A stretch of DNA of 62,493 bases from Candidatus Latescibacterota bacterium (GTDB lineage: Bacteria; Latescibacterota; UBA2968), in assembly GCA_022821275.1 (NCBI GenBank), contig JAJEDY010000071.1:1-62493 (forward strand), in the 5' to 3' direction. The translations under genes and the position numbers were made by a program. Numbering within the stretch: the first letter of the stretch is position 1; the number at the start of each line of letters is the position of its first letter. Positions 46,202-56,524 of the stretch are shown in pieces. The notes beneath the pieces are model-generated. The model saw nothing but the letters and a program-made list of their open reading frames with translations. It had not been told where the DNA came from and made no database searches.

Positions 46202-47076
46202 CCAACCCCGCCGTGACCAATAAAATACCGGCTTTTGTGAAGTTGATTTTCCGCATTGCTGGTGACAGCCGATAGAAACCCAGAACGGGCTGAAGCCGCA
46301 CCCCAATTGCCATATTTGTCAATGGCGATATAGGCCATCTGGTAGGATCGCGCAGAGGGAACGCGCGCAATGAGATGTTGTACAACAGCCTCGCAGGCTT
46401 CCTGCGGTGATTTGCCCTGCCGCATGCGATCAACAACGGCAAACGATCCACAAGTACGGGCGATCTCCTCACCGCGTCCAGTGGCCGCGGCAGCACCTGC
46501 GTCATTATCCGCATAAAGCCCCGAACCAATAAGCGGTGAATCGCCAACGCGACCGGGCAACTTAAAAGCCGCACCACTTGTAGTACAGGCAGCCGCGAGA
46601 TTCCCGTGCTGGTCAAGAGCGACCAGACCAATGGTATCGTGGGCATCTGCGGGAGGACCCGATCGCTCCCTTTTCCACTTTTCCCAGGCTTCTCGCCCAT
46701 GCGCTGTGAGCATATTGCACGCTTCAAAACCCTGTGCGCGAGCAAACTTCAGCGCGCCATTGCCCACGAGAAAAACGCGATCGGTCTTCTCCATCACGCA
46801 CCGCGCCACAGCAGTAGCCGTAGCAATATTTCTAAGCCCAGCCACCGCACCATAACCGAGAGCAAGTCCGTCCATAACCGCGGCATCGACTTCGACCTCG
46901 CCCTCGGCATTGGGATACCCGCCGAACCCAACGCTTTTGACCGCAGGATCCCGTTCCGCCACTTCTGCACCCCGCACAACAGCATCGAGTGCAGAGCCAC
47001 CGCGCTTCAAAATTTCCCAGGCGGGCTGATTAGAAGCGAGACCAAAGCGCCAGGTGGAAACGACAATAGGTAACAT
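46198..47076 (-). CDS. Ntn-hydrolase asparaginase (N4-(beta-N-acetylglucosaminyl)-L-asparaginase/isoaspartyl peptidase type)
   Basis: A 292-residue protein. The autocleavage and nucleophile Thr lies in DAHDTIGLVALD, followed by GNLAAACTTSGAAFKLPGR and GSGLYADNDAGAAAATG. These enzymes are made as a precursor split before that Thr. The family cleaves glycosyl-asparagine or isoaspartyl bonds. No signal peptide is seen. Start 47076 is the ATG before LPIVVSTW. Confidence 0.9.
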   Translation of the reverse strand: MLPIVVSTWRFGLASNQPAWEILKRGGSALDAVVRGAEVAERDPAVKSVGFGGYPNAEGEVEVDAAVMDGLALGYGAVAGLRNIATATAVARCVMEKTDRVFLVGNGALKFARAQGFEACNMLTAHGREAWEKWKRERSGPPADAHDTIGLVALDQHGNLAAACTTSGAAFKLPGRVGDSPLIGSGLYADNDAGAAAATGRGEEIARTCGSFAVVDRMRQGKSPQEACEAVVQHLIARVPSARSYQMAYIAIDKYGNWGAASARSGFLSAVTSNAENQLHKSRYFIGHGGVG

Positions 47077-47116
47077 CGCCTTCTTTCTATTTGAGAATTT
47101 TTGTCTGGCCCTGGAG

Positions 47117-48412
47117 CTATTTTCCCATCGCCCGATAAATCGCATCCCGCGTACCCTCGAGATCAAAACACTCGTACTGGTTATCGTACATCACACGCGA
47201 AGCAATATGCATAGCCTGCGATTCGGTAAGATAGCCTTCTTCTACTTCGGCCTGGAGCGTCTTGCCAAGCCAAAACCGGGTTTGAAATGCGTAGGCCGCG
47301 GCACTGGTGGGCCAGCGCGTATCGCCGCCAAAAACAAAGAGCTTATTGATGGGCGCACCGTGGATAAATCGACGTACAAAATCGCCTGAGGCGTAGGGAT
47401 TAATAGACCAGGCCCAGCACAGATCTGCCCAAACATTTTTGTAGTGCTTGGTCAGCGCGATGAGTTCATCGCTATAGGGATAGGCAATGTGCATAAGCAC
47501 AAAACGGGCGTCGAGATACTTGGCCAAAAGCCCGCAAAGATTGCCAGCTTTGATGCGGTCAACCGGCATGCGATTGTTACCAGCGTAATAGCCCGTATGG
47601 ATTTTGAAAGGCAAATTGTGTTCAATAGTCAGTTCCACACCGCGTGCCCAGCACCAATCGCCAAGACACAATCGCATAGATTCGGAAACATTGTTATTCG
47701 AGCTAAGCGTAGCGTAAAGCGCGCGTTCGACATCGCCGCGCGCGCGCGATTGCCAATTGAGGGTGCGATTGTACGCATGTTGGGCTTTAACCGCAATAGC
47801 ACAAGGCGCGTGTTTTTCAAATATCGACTCCATCGCCCTCTGAAGCGAATCGAGATCAACAACAGCAATACCAGTATCTTCGGCAATGGCTTCCTGATCT
47901 ATCTGCCCACTGCAAAATCCCGCCCATGAAAGATCGTAAAGAAAAAAATCGGGACCAGATTCGTCGGGGTCACAGGGCCAGGAGGAATCATCGGTTTGAA
48001 TATGATCGAGATTGGCGACTTCGCGCAGCAAATTGTAGCGACCGCCGGGAGTACGCAGTTCGGTCAGTTTCTCCTGTGCGGGCGCGAGCACATCGGGTGT
48101 GAATTCATCAAAACCATATACATCGGTAACAATCCGCCGCACGGCCTCGCCATAACCCGTGTATTGCGTGGCCTCCCACGCTGCGCGAACGCCTTCAAAA
48201 CGCCCGGCGAGGTCTGGGTCTGAAGCATCTATGAGACGCCTCAGAGCTTCCTGCGATGCACCAGCCGTAATGAGGTCCGCAGGCACATAATTGCCAAAAA
48301 GGTCCTGTAATACGTCGGGACCGTCGTCAAGCCAGTCAGGCTCCCGACGAAGATGTTCGTGCGTATCGCACAGCGCGGTCTGTTTGATATGTTCAGACAA
48401 GTTGGTGCTCAT
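47117..48412 (-). CDS. Amidohydrolase-superfamily protein (uronate-isomerase-like)
   Basis: A 431-residue TIM-barrel protein. The metal-site HxH is in CDTHEHLRREPDW near residue 17, and later segments include FKIHTGYYAGN, FVLMHIAYPYSDE and VFGGDTRWP. The plan resembles uronate isomerases and related decarboxylases. AGGA lies 8 bases before the ATG. It follows the SDR gene by 16 bases. Confidence 0.8.
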   Translation of the reverse strand: MSTNLSEHIKQTALCDTHEHLRREPDWLDDGPDVLQDLFGNYVPADLITAGASQEALRRLIDASDPDLAGRFEGVRAAWEATQYTGYGEAVRRIVTDVYGFDEFTPDVLAPAQEKLTELRTPGGRYNLLREVANLDHIQTDDSSWPCDPDESGPDFFLYDLSWAGFCSGQIDQEAIAEDTGIAVVDLDSLQRAMESIFEKHAPCAIAVKAQHAYNRTLNWQSRARGDVERALYATLSSNNNVSESMRLCLGDWCWARGVELTIEHNLPFKIHTGYYAGNNRMPVDRIKAGNLCGLLAKYLDARFVLMHIAYPYSDELIALTKHYKNVWADLCWAWSINPYASGDFVRRFIHGAPINKLFVFGGDTRWPTSAAAYAFQTRFWLGKTLQAEVEEGYLTESQAMHIASRVMYDNQYECFDLEGTRDAIYRAMGK

Positions 48413-48428
48413 GTATTTATTCCTTTCA

Positions 48429-49196
48429 TCATCTCGCAACTTTCAACCAATATCCCCCATCCACACTCAACACCGTCCCCGTAATATAGTCGGCAGCATC
48501 GGAACAGAGAAACGCAGCTGCATTGGCAATATCATCCGGTGTCCCCAGGCGCTTCCAGGGCAGCGTAGTGGCAGCCTCTCGGATTTGTTCTTCAGTCGCA
48601 TATTGACGCTCACCGGGCGTATCGATGTAACCTGGTGTAATCACATTGGCGCGAATACGGTGATCGGTCAACTCGTTGGCAATAGTCGCCGACATCTGAT
48701 TGATCCCCGCCTTCGCCGAATTATAGGGCAACGAGGTCGAAAAGGGAATATTGGACAAAACAGAACTGATAAAGAGAATCGCACCGCCTTCGCCCTGTTT
48801 GACCATCTGTCGGGCACCAGCCTGAGCCATATGGAAAGCCCCCCAAAACGTGACATCAAGCGTACGCCGCGCGCCATCCAATTCCAGATCGAGAAAAGGT
48901 TCACGCTTACTGTAATACGCATTGGAAACCACAATATCGAGACGCCCAAATTGTTCAACCGTGGCGGCGACCATCGCATCCACCGCATCGCGGTCAGAGA
49001 CATCTGCGCCATAGACGAGCGCGTCGGACCCCGCATCGCGAATCTCAGCGGCAACTTCCTCTGCCTCGTCGGGATGCGTGCGATAATTGACCGCGACCTT
49101 TGCGCCCGAACGCCCCATCCGAAGGGCAATACCGCGCCCAATACCGCGCGACGCACCAGAGATAAGCGCGACCTTTCCATCCAAATTGATATTCAT
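48429..49196 (-). CDS. Short-chain dehydrogenase/reductase (SDR)
   Basis: A 255-residue classical SDR: cofactor motif LISGASRGIGRG, NNAG-like VVSNAYYS, catalytic Ser/Tyr/Lys in LFISSVLS and YNSAKAGINQM, and the C-terminal SVDGGYWL. It resembles sugar or 3-oxoacyl reductases. AAGGAG lies 6 bases before the ATG. Confidence 0.92.
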   Translation of the reverse strand: MNINLDGKVALISGASRGIGRGIALRMGRSGAKVAVNYRTHPDEAEEVAAEIRDAGSDALVYGADVSDRDAVDAMVAATVEQFGRLDIVVSNAYYSKREPFLDLELDGARRTLDVTFWGAFHMAQAGARQMVKQGEGGAILFISSVLSNIPFSTSLPYNSAKAGINQMSATIANELTDHRIRANVITPGYIDTPGERQYATEEQIREAATTLPWKRLGTPDDIANAAAFLCSDAADYITGTVLSVDGGYWLKVAR

Positions 49197-49215
49197 AGAG
49201 AACTCCTTATTCAAC

Positions 49216-49635
49216 TCAATCCGCGGGCAGACCGGTACCCGGCCACTGATCATCGCTGGAAGTAATATCCACAGTGATACCATCGGGATCCTCTACTTTG
49301 AAGGCACCCTCTTCGAGCTTATCCGGAGCCAGGGGCTCTTTACCGCCCAGACCATCGGAAAAAATCTCGTAACCCATCTCAGTCAAACGCCGCGCCGCAG
49401 CCTCCAGATCGGGAACCCGAATGCCAATATGCAGATAATCCAGCATCCCGCTAACGTGCTCTGGACGGGAAGGCCCATTGTGCTGAAAAATGCGAAAATT
49501 GTGATAGCCATCGGTCAGATCAAAAGATTGACCCCGATCTTGAACGAGACGCAAACCCAGGCCATCTCGCCAGAAGCGGATGGTCTCATCGATATCTGTG
49601 GCGCGCACGCCAATATGAACAAGTGCAGTAGCCAT
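49216..49635 (-). CDS. VOC-family (glyoxalase/dioxygenase fold) protein
   Basis: A 139-residue protein with two beta-alpha-beta-beta-beta units: ALVHIGVRATDIDETIRFW and YLHIGIRVPDLEAAARRL. Metal-site His are near residues 6 and 69 and Glu in KVEDPDGITVDI is replaced by Asp. Substrates are unknown. GGAGGAA precedes the ATG. Confidence 0.85.
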   Translation of the reverse strand: MATALVHIGVRATDIDETIRFWRDGLGLRLVQDRGQSFDLTDGYHNFRIFQHNGPSRPEHVSGMLDYLHIGIRVPDLEAAARRLTEMGYEIFSDGLGGKEPLAPDKLEEGAFKVEDPDGITVDITSSDDQWPGTGLPAD

Positions 49636-49674
49636 AATGGTATTCCTCCTGTTAAAATGTAATCTGTGTATTCT

Positions 49675-49694
49675 GGGCGAGGCATGCCTCGCCC
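49675..49694. repeat. Perfect 20-nt GC palindrome
   Basis: The palindrome reads GGGCGAGGCA then TGCCTCGCCC. It lies beyond the 3' end of the ABC exporter operon and resembles intergenic palindromes I recall from many bacterial genomes. It could form a cruciform or a transcription-end hairpin. Confidence 0.8.
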
Positions 49695-49732
49695 CTACGC
49701 CTGTGTGGTTCTTCGCCTTTCGCCTTTTGCTT

Positions 49733-49773
49733 TTATCTGCATCTATCTGCGTCCATCTGCGTCATCTGCGGAT
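49733..49773 (-). repeat. 10-bp-periodic stop-codon-linked repeat tract (copy C)
   Basis: The minus strand reads ATCCGCAGATGACGCAGATG followed by two related units, starting 7-8 bases after the stop of the ABC exporter gene. Same family as copies A and B. Apart from this and the palindrome, nothing is seen in 49636-49779. Confidence 0.7.
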
Positions 49774-49779
49774 TATCTT

Positions 49780-51531
49780 TCACCGCTGATCCCACAACTG
49801 CCGCATTTCCTCACTCGACTCGAGCAACTCGTCCAGCGTGCCCACGCCCTCGATGCGACCATTTTTGAGAACGACAATTTGATCTGCACGGCGAAGCGCG
49901 GGACGGCGGTGAGAAACCACGAGACAGGTAGCCCGGCGGTGTTCAAAAACGCGACGCCAAAGAATGCGCTCGGTTTCGACATCCAGCGCAGAAGACAGAT
50001 CGTCAAAAACCAGAAGTTCGGGATCGCGAATAAACATGCGGGCGGCGGCAGTGCGCTGAATTTGTCCCCCGGAAAGCTTGACACCGCGTGGTCCCACAAT
50101 CGTATCCAGGCCATTTTCGAGGGTAGAAATATCGGTCTCCATAACACCATTGTAAAGTGCGTGTTCGAGTGCTTGCGAATCATCGGGCAACCCCAAAAGA
50201 ATATTATCGCGCAGAGACTCACTAAAAAGATGTGGGATTTGCGGCGTATATGCACAGCGCGGAGGCGTAAAAAAAGTTTTGGGATCCGCAACCTTCTCAC
50301 CATTCCAATAAATATCCCCGCTCGCAAGTGGAAGAACACCGATAAGCGCGCGGATAAGCGTGGTCTTGCCCGATCCGATTTGCCCCGTAATAACCGTGAA
50401 TGATCCAGCGGGAATGAAGAGATCAATATTGTAAACACCATTTGTGGATTTGGGATAGGTATATGTCATATTGCGAATGGTAAGAGCGTTGAGCCTGTCC
50501 GATTCCGCGCGGGCTGGCAACACCAGTCCACCGGGTTCTCTGCCGAGATAAACATCCGTGTGTTGAGAAATGCGTTCGCGGGGCATATCTTCAATCGTAT
50601 AAGCCATTCGAAAATAAGAAACTTCGGCGCGCTTGTGGTTGGTGAGAATGGTCCCCAGCAAAGAACCGCTTCGGGCGACCTGACCGACATAAGTAGCAAA
50701 AAGGGCCATATCGCCAACCGTGAATGCACCCGACTTCATTTTTTCCGCCACGAGAATCAGGATAACGCCCGTGGCAATATGCCCCAGATTGAAATTAATA
50801 GAACTTAGAATTTGAGTAAAAAGATTATCGATAAGAGTGGATACGCGGCGCGCATCATTGAGTTGCCGAAAGCGGTCAATCACATGGGCTTGCGTGGTGG
50901 CAACTTTGACAGCGAGGATAGATTGAAACATCTCATTGATAAAATTGGTGGATCGCTCGGTTGCAACGCGCTGTGCAGTGCGGTATTTGTGAATATAGTT
51001 GCGGGCAAAATCCACAACAATAACCACGCCTATCGCCGGTATAATCGTGATAAAAGTGATATAGGGATCAATTCTCGACATATAAAAAATGGCGAGCACC
51101 GCAAATACGAGATTGCCCCACATGTGGATATATCGATTGAGGTATTGAATAATACCCAACACATCGTCTCGAAATCGGTTGGTCACCTCGCCAGAGACGG
51201 TGGAAATCTTTCCCGGATCTCGAACTTCCAGAATAGCACGCATAAGATTTTTCCGCAAAAGCGTTTCAATAGCATACCACCAGCGCGGCCAGACAAAAGC
51301 CGAACCAAAAAGGGCGATGCGGTCGCCAATCTCAACAGCAACAAAAAGCGCGACGAGCGACCAGGCGGTGAACCCCGCTTCTGCCTGACCGGTGAGCGCA
51401 TCAAAAAAGCCCTTCATAATAACGCCCGCGAGGAAGGGCGCGATATCGTCAATACCTCGAAAAAATATCGTGGCAAAAAAAAGGCCGGGACGGAACTTGA
51501 GCAGGTGCCATGTCGTTTGACCCATCGTCAT
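49780..51531 (-). CDS. ABC exporter half-transporter (permease-ATPase), degenerate catalytic Glu
   Basis: A 583-residue protein with six N-terminal helices and a C-terminal nucleotide-binding domain. Walker A is GQIGSGKTT, the signature LSGGQ is canonical, but the Walker B end is LLVFDDLSS, with Asp where the catalytic Glu should be. This is the asymmetry of heterodimeric exporters. Its ATG overlaps the partner's stop by 4 bases (ATGA). Confidence 0.92.
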   Translation of the reverse strand: MTMGQTTWHLLKFRPGLFFATIFFRGIDDIAPFLAGVIMKGFFDALTGQAEAGFTAWSLVALFVAVEIGDRIALFGSAFVWPRWWYAIETLLRKNLMRAILEVRDPGKISTVSGEVTNRFRDDVLGIIQYLNRYIHMWGNLVFAVLAIFYMSRIDPYITFITIIPAIGVVIVVDFARNYIHKYRTAQRVATERSTNFINEMFQSILAVKVATTQAHVIDRFRQLNDARRVSTLIDNLFTQILSSINFNLGHIATGVILILVAEKMKSGAFTVGDMALFATYVGQVARSGSLLGTILTNHKRAEVSYFRMAYTIEDMPRERISQHTDVYLGREPGGLVLPARAESDRLNALTIRNMTYTYPKSTNGVYNIDLFIPAGSFTVITGQIGSGKTTLIRALIGVLPLASGDIYWNGEKVADPKTFFTPPRCAYTPQIPHLFSESLRDNILLGLPDDSQALEHALYNGVMETDISTLENGLDTIVGPRGVKLSGGQIQRTAAARMFIRDPELLVFDDLSSALDVETERILWRRVFEHRRATCLVVSHRRPALRRADQIVVLKNGRIEGVGTLDELLESSEEMRQLWDQR

Positions 51532-53354
51532 GCGATAAGTTCCTCCAGACCCGTATTGAGCAGGCGCGAAAACTGCGAATTTGGATCCGCAACGAGATCT
51601 GCGCGAAGGCCAAATTCACCCACCTGTCCGTTGTCGAGGATGAGAATATTATCCACGCGCTCTACGGTCTCAAGGCGATGCGCGATAATAATCCCCGTGC
51701 GATTCTTCAACAGACGTTCGACTGCTAAATTGATATTCTGCTCGGTTGCGGGATCGAGCCGCGATGAAGGCTCATCCAAAATGACCAGACCGGGATCTTT
51801 GAGAAAAACGCGGGTAAAGGCGAGCAACTGGGCTTCGCCAGCCGAGAGACTGCCAGAGACGAGTTCGGTATCCAAACCATTGGACAATGACGCATACCAT
51901 GCACCAAGGCCGAGATCCTCGAGTGTGGCAACGATTTTTTTATCCGAAACATCGGGCTGAAAAAGGGTGAGATTGTCGCGTACGCTGGCATTGAAAAGTT
52001 GCACATCCTGCGTAACGAGACCGACGTGCTGCCGCAAATCATCGAGCAAAATATTCCGGATATTTTGATCACCAATGCGAATTTGTCCGCGCTGAATATC
52101 GTAAAAGCGAAAGAGCAAGCGAGTAATAGTGGTCTTGCCACTGCCCGTGCGCCCCAACAGGCCGAGGGTTTTACCCGGATCGAGAGAAAAGGAAATATTC
52201 CGCAGAACGGGGTCGTCGGGCGTGTACGCAAAATGGACATTGTCAAACGCAATGCCCAAAGGCATTACCTCGAGTTTGCCTGAAGAAGCAGATAGTTTTT
52301 CATTTCCATCCCGAATGCGGGTCTGGATGCGGTGAAGTTCTTCAATGCGTTTAAGCCCGGCGGTTGCGCGTTGCAAATCGTTGATTTGCTGGCTAATTTG
52401 AAAAAGCGGTTCCCGCAACATCGACGTATAGTGAAAAACGAGAAAAACCGCGCCAATTGTAAACGTACCCTCCCGATAAAGCCAGATACCCATGCCCATT
52501 GCAAGCGCGTAACCGAGCGCGAACATAATACCGGTAATCGCACGCAATCCTTCACTCATAAACTCGGACTTTTTTATGCGGGCAAAAACGCCGTTATTGA
52601 CCCCGTAAAACCGATTCACAGTATAATCGCCTGCGCCATTTGTGCGGATGTCTTCAAGGCCGAGCAATCGCTCTTCGATAAACCCGTACAAACGCGCATA
52701 ACTTTCGCGTTCCGCCGTGTAAATGGGCACGGCAATATTGCGCGTGAGATTAAAAACAACAAAGGCGAGAATCGAAAAAGCAGTCAGCGCTGCGCCCACG
52801 CGCCAATCTTCGCGGAAGACGAGAATGAGGACGCCCAAAAGAAAAAATGAGCTTCCAATAACATGGATGACAAATTGCGAAAAAAAATTGGAAAGTGCCG
52901 TTGTATCGCCGTCAACGCGCTCGATCATCTCGCCCGGAGTGTGCGCGTGATGAAAGCCCATATCGAGGTTGAGGCAGTGGTGCGCGAGCGTATTCCGCAT
53001 CTGATTCGTTGCGCGCCAACCCACGTCCTGGCCGAGATAAGAACTCACAATTTGCACGCCCTGGCGAATAATGCCAATAGCGAGAAACGCGATACCCGCC
53101 CACATCAGATTTTGCACGGCACCATCTGCCTGCGCCGTATCGATGAAATATCGAATAATTTGGGGATTGAGCAGATTGAGACCAATACCGGTAAACATGA
53201 AAACGCCAAGAAAAACAACGCGCTTCCAATGAGGGCGAAGATAGTGTATCAGGAGGGTGGCATAATGCCTGAGAGGGACGCGTTCCAAGAGGATTCCCGA
53301 AGTGGGTGAAAAAAATGGGCATCCAAATCGCTCAAAGTTCTTGAAAATTACCAT
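51528..53354 (-). CDS. ABC exporter half-transporter (permease-ATPase), degenerate signature
   Basis: A 608-residue partner. Walker A is GRTGSGKTT, Walker [10 protein letters not shown] with normal Glu, but the signature is LSAGE rather than LSGGQ. Combined with the other half, one composite ATP site is intact (this Glu, the partner's LSGGQ) and one is degenerate. Exported substrates may be lipids or drugs. The start is uncertain; 53354 lacks a strong ribosome site and a TTG about 22 codons in is an alternative. Confidence 0.9.
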   Translation of the reverse strand: MVIFKNFERFGCPFFSPTSGILLERVPLRHYATLLIHYLRPHWKRVVFLGVFMFTGIGLNLLNPQIIRYFIDTAQADGAVQNLMWAGIAFLAIGIIRQGVQIVSSYLGQDVGWRATNQMRNTLAHHCLNLDMGFHHAHTPGEMIERVDGDTTALSNFFSQFVIHVIGSSFFLLGVLILVFREDWRVGAALTAFSILAFVVFNLTRNIAVPIYTAERESYARLYGFIEERLLGLEDIRTNGAGDYTVNRFYGVNNGVFARIKKSEFMSEGLRAITGIMFALGYALAMGMGIWLYREGTFTIGAVFLVFHYTSMLREPLFQISQQINDLQRATAGLKRIEELHRIQTRIRDGNEKLSASSGKLEVMPLGIAFDNVHFAYTPDDPVLRNISFSLDPGKTLGLLGRTGSGKTTITRLLFRFYDIQRGQIRIGDQNIRNILLDDLRQHVGLVTQDVQLFNASVRDNLTLFQPDVSDKKIVATLEDLGLGAWYASLSNGLDTELVSGSLSAGEAQLLAFTRVFLKDPGLVILDEPSSRLDPATEQNINLAVERLLKNRTGIIIAHRLETVERVDNILILDNGQVGEFGLRADLVADPNSQFSRLLNTGLEELIA

Positions 53355-53420
53355 GTCGCATGTTAATTTCCAAACAAAATTTAATCACTAACACGGTAAT
53401 CCAACTTGTCTTTTCGTGAA

Positions 53421-54707
53421 ATGCCCCCTAAACTCATCCCCATACTAAAAAACACGGGCCTCGACATCCATTGGGAAAAATCCGTCGTAACCTTCCCCGG
53501 CAACCTATCCTTTCTTCAGCCCGAAGCCATCCGCGAAAACGGCGACTGGGCAAATCTGCCACCCGACGCCATAGACTTTGCAATTCGCGCCGCCAAACAA
53601 ATCGCCACAGCCCCCGACCTCGCGCACCTGGCCTGGCATGCCCATCGCCTCCTCTTCATCGACAAAAGCACCCAGAACTCAGCAACCCGCGACTGGCCCC
53701 TCCTCACCCCCGTACTCGACAATTACTGCGGTGCCTTTTATCTCCTCATCGCACTCTCGGGCATACCACAACTCCGCACCTACCACCAATCGCGCAACAT
53801 CCCCGAACACATCACCCGATTGACCTGCCGCGATACGTACGTCTGGGCGCAGCAATACCACGACATCGGCATTTTCAAAAACGATCGTTTTCTTCACCCG
53901 GGCGACCCCGGTGCCTGGGGGCTGTGCACGCGCATCTTGCCCTGGCTGCTCGGCCATCTCAACGGCGACCTCTACCGCATAGGACGCTTGCAATACAAAA
54001 TCGGACCCTTTCGCCAGAAAATGCGCGCGTACCGCCATCGCACCTCTACACATCTGTGTCTCCTGTGCGAATCCGGGTTGGAATTTCGCACCGACGGCAA
54101 CTTCAATGGCGCGGGCGGACGGGAAGATTCAGAGGCCTGGACATCCGAATACACCGAGACCTCGACCCATATCACCGGCAACCCCATACACCCCAACGGC
54201 CACGCACAACGCCAGCCGGTCAGCCTCCCGCGCTCCCACTGGAATTGCGTCCTCACCGAAGGCGATCCCATCCTCGAAATTCACATCCCCGAAGACGGAC
54301 CCATGGCATTTGAAAATTGCGGCGAATCCCTCCGCCAGGTCGCCGAATTCTTTCCCAAACACTTCCCCGACCGACCCTTTAAAGCGATCTGTTGCACATC
54401 CTGGTTGCTCGACCCCACATACCAGCACTTGCTCGCCAAAAATTCCAACATCGTCCGCTTCCAGCGCGAATGTTATCTCTTCCCACTCAACTCGCGCAGC
54501 AAATACAGCAGCCTCGACCGCATCTTCGGTCCCTATGTCCACGATCTCTCCACAGCCCCGCGCGACAGCAGCATGAGAGCCGCAGTACTCGATCACATCG
54601 ACAACGGCGGCGCCCTCATCAGCGGAGGATGCCTCATCTGGACAGACCACCTCGACAAGTGGGGCACCCAATTTTATCTCCATCAATCTTCTACTTCCCA
54701 AAGTTGA
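53421..54707 (+). CDS. Acyltransferase-like protein with GNAT_C/DUF5596-type regions
   Basis: A 428-residue protein. The second half reads EIHIPEDGPM, VAEFFPKHFP, FKAICCTSWLLDPTYQHLL and NSNIVRFQRECYLF, a pattern I associate with the DUF5596/GNAT_C acyltransferase-like family. The N-terminal half is helical. The substrate is unknown. It has no clear ribosome site at either ATG (53406 or 53421). It is followed by an ABC-2 exporter triad. Confidence 0.65.
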   Translation: MPPKLIPILKNTGLDIHWEKSVVTFPGNLSFLQPEAIRENGDWANLPPDAIDFAIRAAKQIATAPDLAHLAWHAHRLLFIDKSTQNSATRDWPLLTPVLDNYCGAFYLLIALSGIPQLRTYHQSRNIPEHITRLTCRDTYVWAQQYHDIGIFKNDRFLHPGDPGAWGLCTRILPWLLGHLNGDLYRIGRLQYKIGPFRQKMRAYRHRTSTHLCLLCESGLEFRTDGNFNGAGGREDSEAWTSEYTETSTHITGNPIHPNGHAQRQPVSLPRSHWNCVLTEGDPILEIHIPEDGPMAFENCGESLRQVAEFFPKHFPDRPFKAICCTSWLLDPTYQHLLAKNSNIVRFQRECYLFPLNSRSKYSSLDRIFGPYVHDLSTAPRDSSMRAAVLDHIDNGGALISGGCLIWTDHLDKWGTQFYLHQSSTSQS

Positions 54708-54732
54708 CATCTCTCCAAACGCACATTACCTT
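54704..54732 (+). promoter_or_regulatory. Candidate promoter for the ABC-2 triad, probably leaderless
   Basis: TTGACA (54704-54709) overlaps the upstream stop; 17 bp on, TACCTT (54727-54732) is a weak -10. The ATG at 54739 lies 6 bases beyond, with no Shine-Dalgarno. Confidence 0.4.
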
Positions 54733-54738
54733 TCGCCC

Positions 54739-55713
54739 ATGTCCAACATCCCCGACATCACCGTCCAGAACCTCGGAAAAACTTATGAAGTGCCCCAGCG
54801 AGAACCCGGATTGGGCGCGGCGATCAAAAGCCTCGTCTCGCGCACTACGCGCGATGTCGAAGCCGTCAAAAACATCTCCTTTGATGTTGCCCCCGGCGAA
54901 ATCGTCGGATTCTTGGGACCCAATGGCGCAGGCAAAACCACCACCCTCAAAATGCTATCGGGCTTGCTCCACCCCACAGCCGGCGAAATCTCAGTCATTG
55001 GACACACCCCTTATGCGCGCCACAAAGACTTCCTCAACCGCATCACCCTCGTCATGGGCCAGCGCAACCAGCTCATGTGGGACATCCCCGTAGCCGACTC
55101 TTTTGAACGCAACCGCGCAATCTACCGCATTTCTCACGACGAATACAAAAAAACCCTCGACGAACTCAGCACCTTACTCGACTTGAGCGATCTGCTCTCC
55201 AAACCCGTGCGCAATCTCTCATTGGGCGAACGCATGAAATGCGAAATCGCCGCAGCCCTGCTCCATCGTCCACAGGTCCTCTTCCTCGACGAACCCACCA
55301 TTGGCCTCGACGTCACCATGCAGCGCCGAATTCGCGCCTTTCTGGGCGAATACAACCGCCGCCACAGCGCGACCGTATTGCTCACCTCGCACTACATGGC
55401 CGATGTGGAAGCCCTGTGCAAACGCGTCATTATCATTCACCACGGCGAATTGCTCTTCGATGGCGATTTGAATGCCCTTATCGAACGCTTTTCACCCCAC
55501 AAAACCATAGTTGTCGATCTCGAAACCGAACGCGCCGATCTCTCCTCCTACGGCGAAGTCATCACCGCTGAAGGCAACAGCGTAACCCTCCGCGTCCCCA
55601 AAACAAAAACCGCCGATGTCACCGGGAAATTACTCGCCAATCTACCCGTCATCGACCTCACAGTTGAAGATCCACCCATAGAAGAAGTCATCGAACAGGT
55701 GTTCTCAAATTGA
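54739..55713 (+). CDS. ABC-2-type exporter ATPase
   Basis: A 324-residue ATPase: Walker A GPNGAGKTTTLK about residues 61-72, signature LSLGERMKCE, Walker B VLFLDEPTIGLD and the switch LLTSHYMADVEAL. The C-terminal extension is like that of NatA-type exporters. It precedes two permeases, so the complex probably has one ATPase pair and two different permeases. Confidence 0.92.
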   Translation: MSNIPDITVQNLGKTYEVPQREPGLGAAIKSLVSRTTRDVEAVKNISFDVAPGEIVGFLGPNGAGKTTTLKMLSGLLHPTAGEISVIGHTPYARHKDFLNRITLVMGQRNQLMWDIPVADSFERNRAIYRISHDEYKKTLDELSTLLDLSDLLSKPVRNLSLGERMKCEIAAALLHRPQVLFLDEPTIGLDVTMQRRIRAFLGEYNRRHSATVLLTSHYMADVEALCKRVIIIHHGELLFDGDLNALIERFSPHKTIVVDLETERADLSSYGEVITAEGNSVTLRVPKTKTADVTGKLLANLPVIDLTVEDPPIEEVIEQVFSN

Positions 55714-56513
55714 AACATTATACCGCCACATACTGGGCCTTTTTCAAGACCTCATTGCTCGAACAATTTCAATATCGCGTAGCCATGGCGATATGGATGA
55801 TCGGTCGCATACTCGAACCCATCATCTACCTCACCGTATGGACGACAGTCGCCCATGCGCGCGGGGGTAGCGTGGGATCCTATTCACCAGCCGACTTTGC
55901 CGCTTATTACATCGTACTCATGCTCGTCAACCAATTCACCTTTTCCTGGATCATGCACACATACGACTTCCGCATTCGCCAGGGCGAACTCTCCAACTTC
56001 TTGCTCAAACCCATACACCCCATACACGCCGACATAGCCGAGAATATCGCGTACAAAGTCATGACCGCTGTCATCATTTTTCCCACGGCAATATTGCTCT
56101 ACTTTCTCTTTGAACCCAATCTCGCCTTTCACATCCAGACATTCGCCGTCTTTTTACTCGCGCTGGGCATAGCGTTCCTCATGCGATTCTTCATCGAATG
56201 GACCCTCGCCCTCGTCGCCTTTTGGACCACGCGCAACGAAGCCATCAACCAAATGTACTTCACACTCGGCCTATTTCTCTCTGGACGCATCGCACCCATT
56301 GACCTGCTGCCGGGTGCTATCCAGACCCTCGCCGATGCGCTCCCCTTTCGCTGGGCGATCGCCTTTCCCGTCGAACTCATGCTCGGTCGTCTCTCTCAAG
56401 AACAAATACTAAACGGATTCACCATGCAAGCCGTCTGGTTGCTCGCGGGTTTTCTGTTAATCCAACTCACCTGGCGGTCAGGCGTCAAAAAATACTCGGC
56501 AGTTGGATCATAG
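55710..56513 (+). CDS. ABC-2-type permease (ABC2_membrane_6-like)
   Basis: A 267-residue membrane protein with six helices (RVAMAIWMIGRILEPIIYL, YYIVLMLVNQFTFSWIM, FAVFLLALGIAFLMRFFI). The start is TTG at 55710, overlapping the ATPase stop. It is paired with the next permease. The exported compound is unknown. Confidence 0.85.
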   Translation: MKHYTATYWAFFKTSLLEQFQYRVAMAIWMIGRILEPIIYLTVWTTVAHARGGSVGSYSPADFAAYYIVLMLVNQFTFSWIMHTYDFRIRQGELSNFLLKPIHPIHADIAENIAYKVMTAVIIFPTAILLYFLFEPNLAFHIQTFAVFLLALGIAFLMRFFIEWTLALVAFWTTRNEAINQMYFTLGLFLSGRIAPIDLLPGAIQTLADALPFRWAIAFPVELMLGRLSQEQILNGFTMQAVWLLAGFLLIQLTWRSGVKKYSAVGS

Positions 56514-56524
56514 GTACTTCACCC

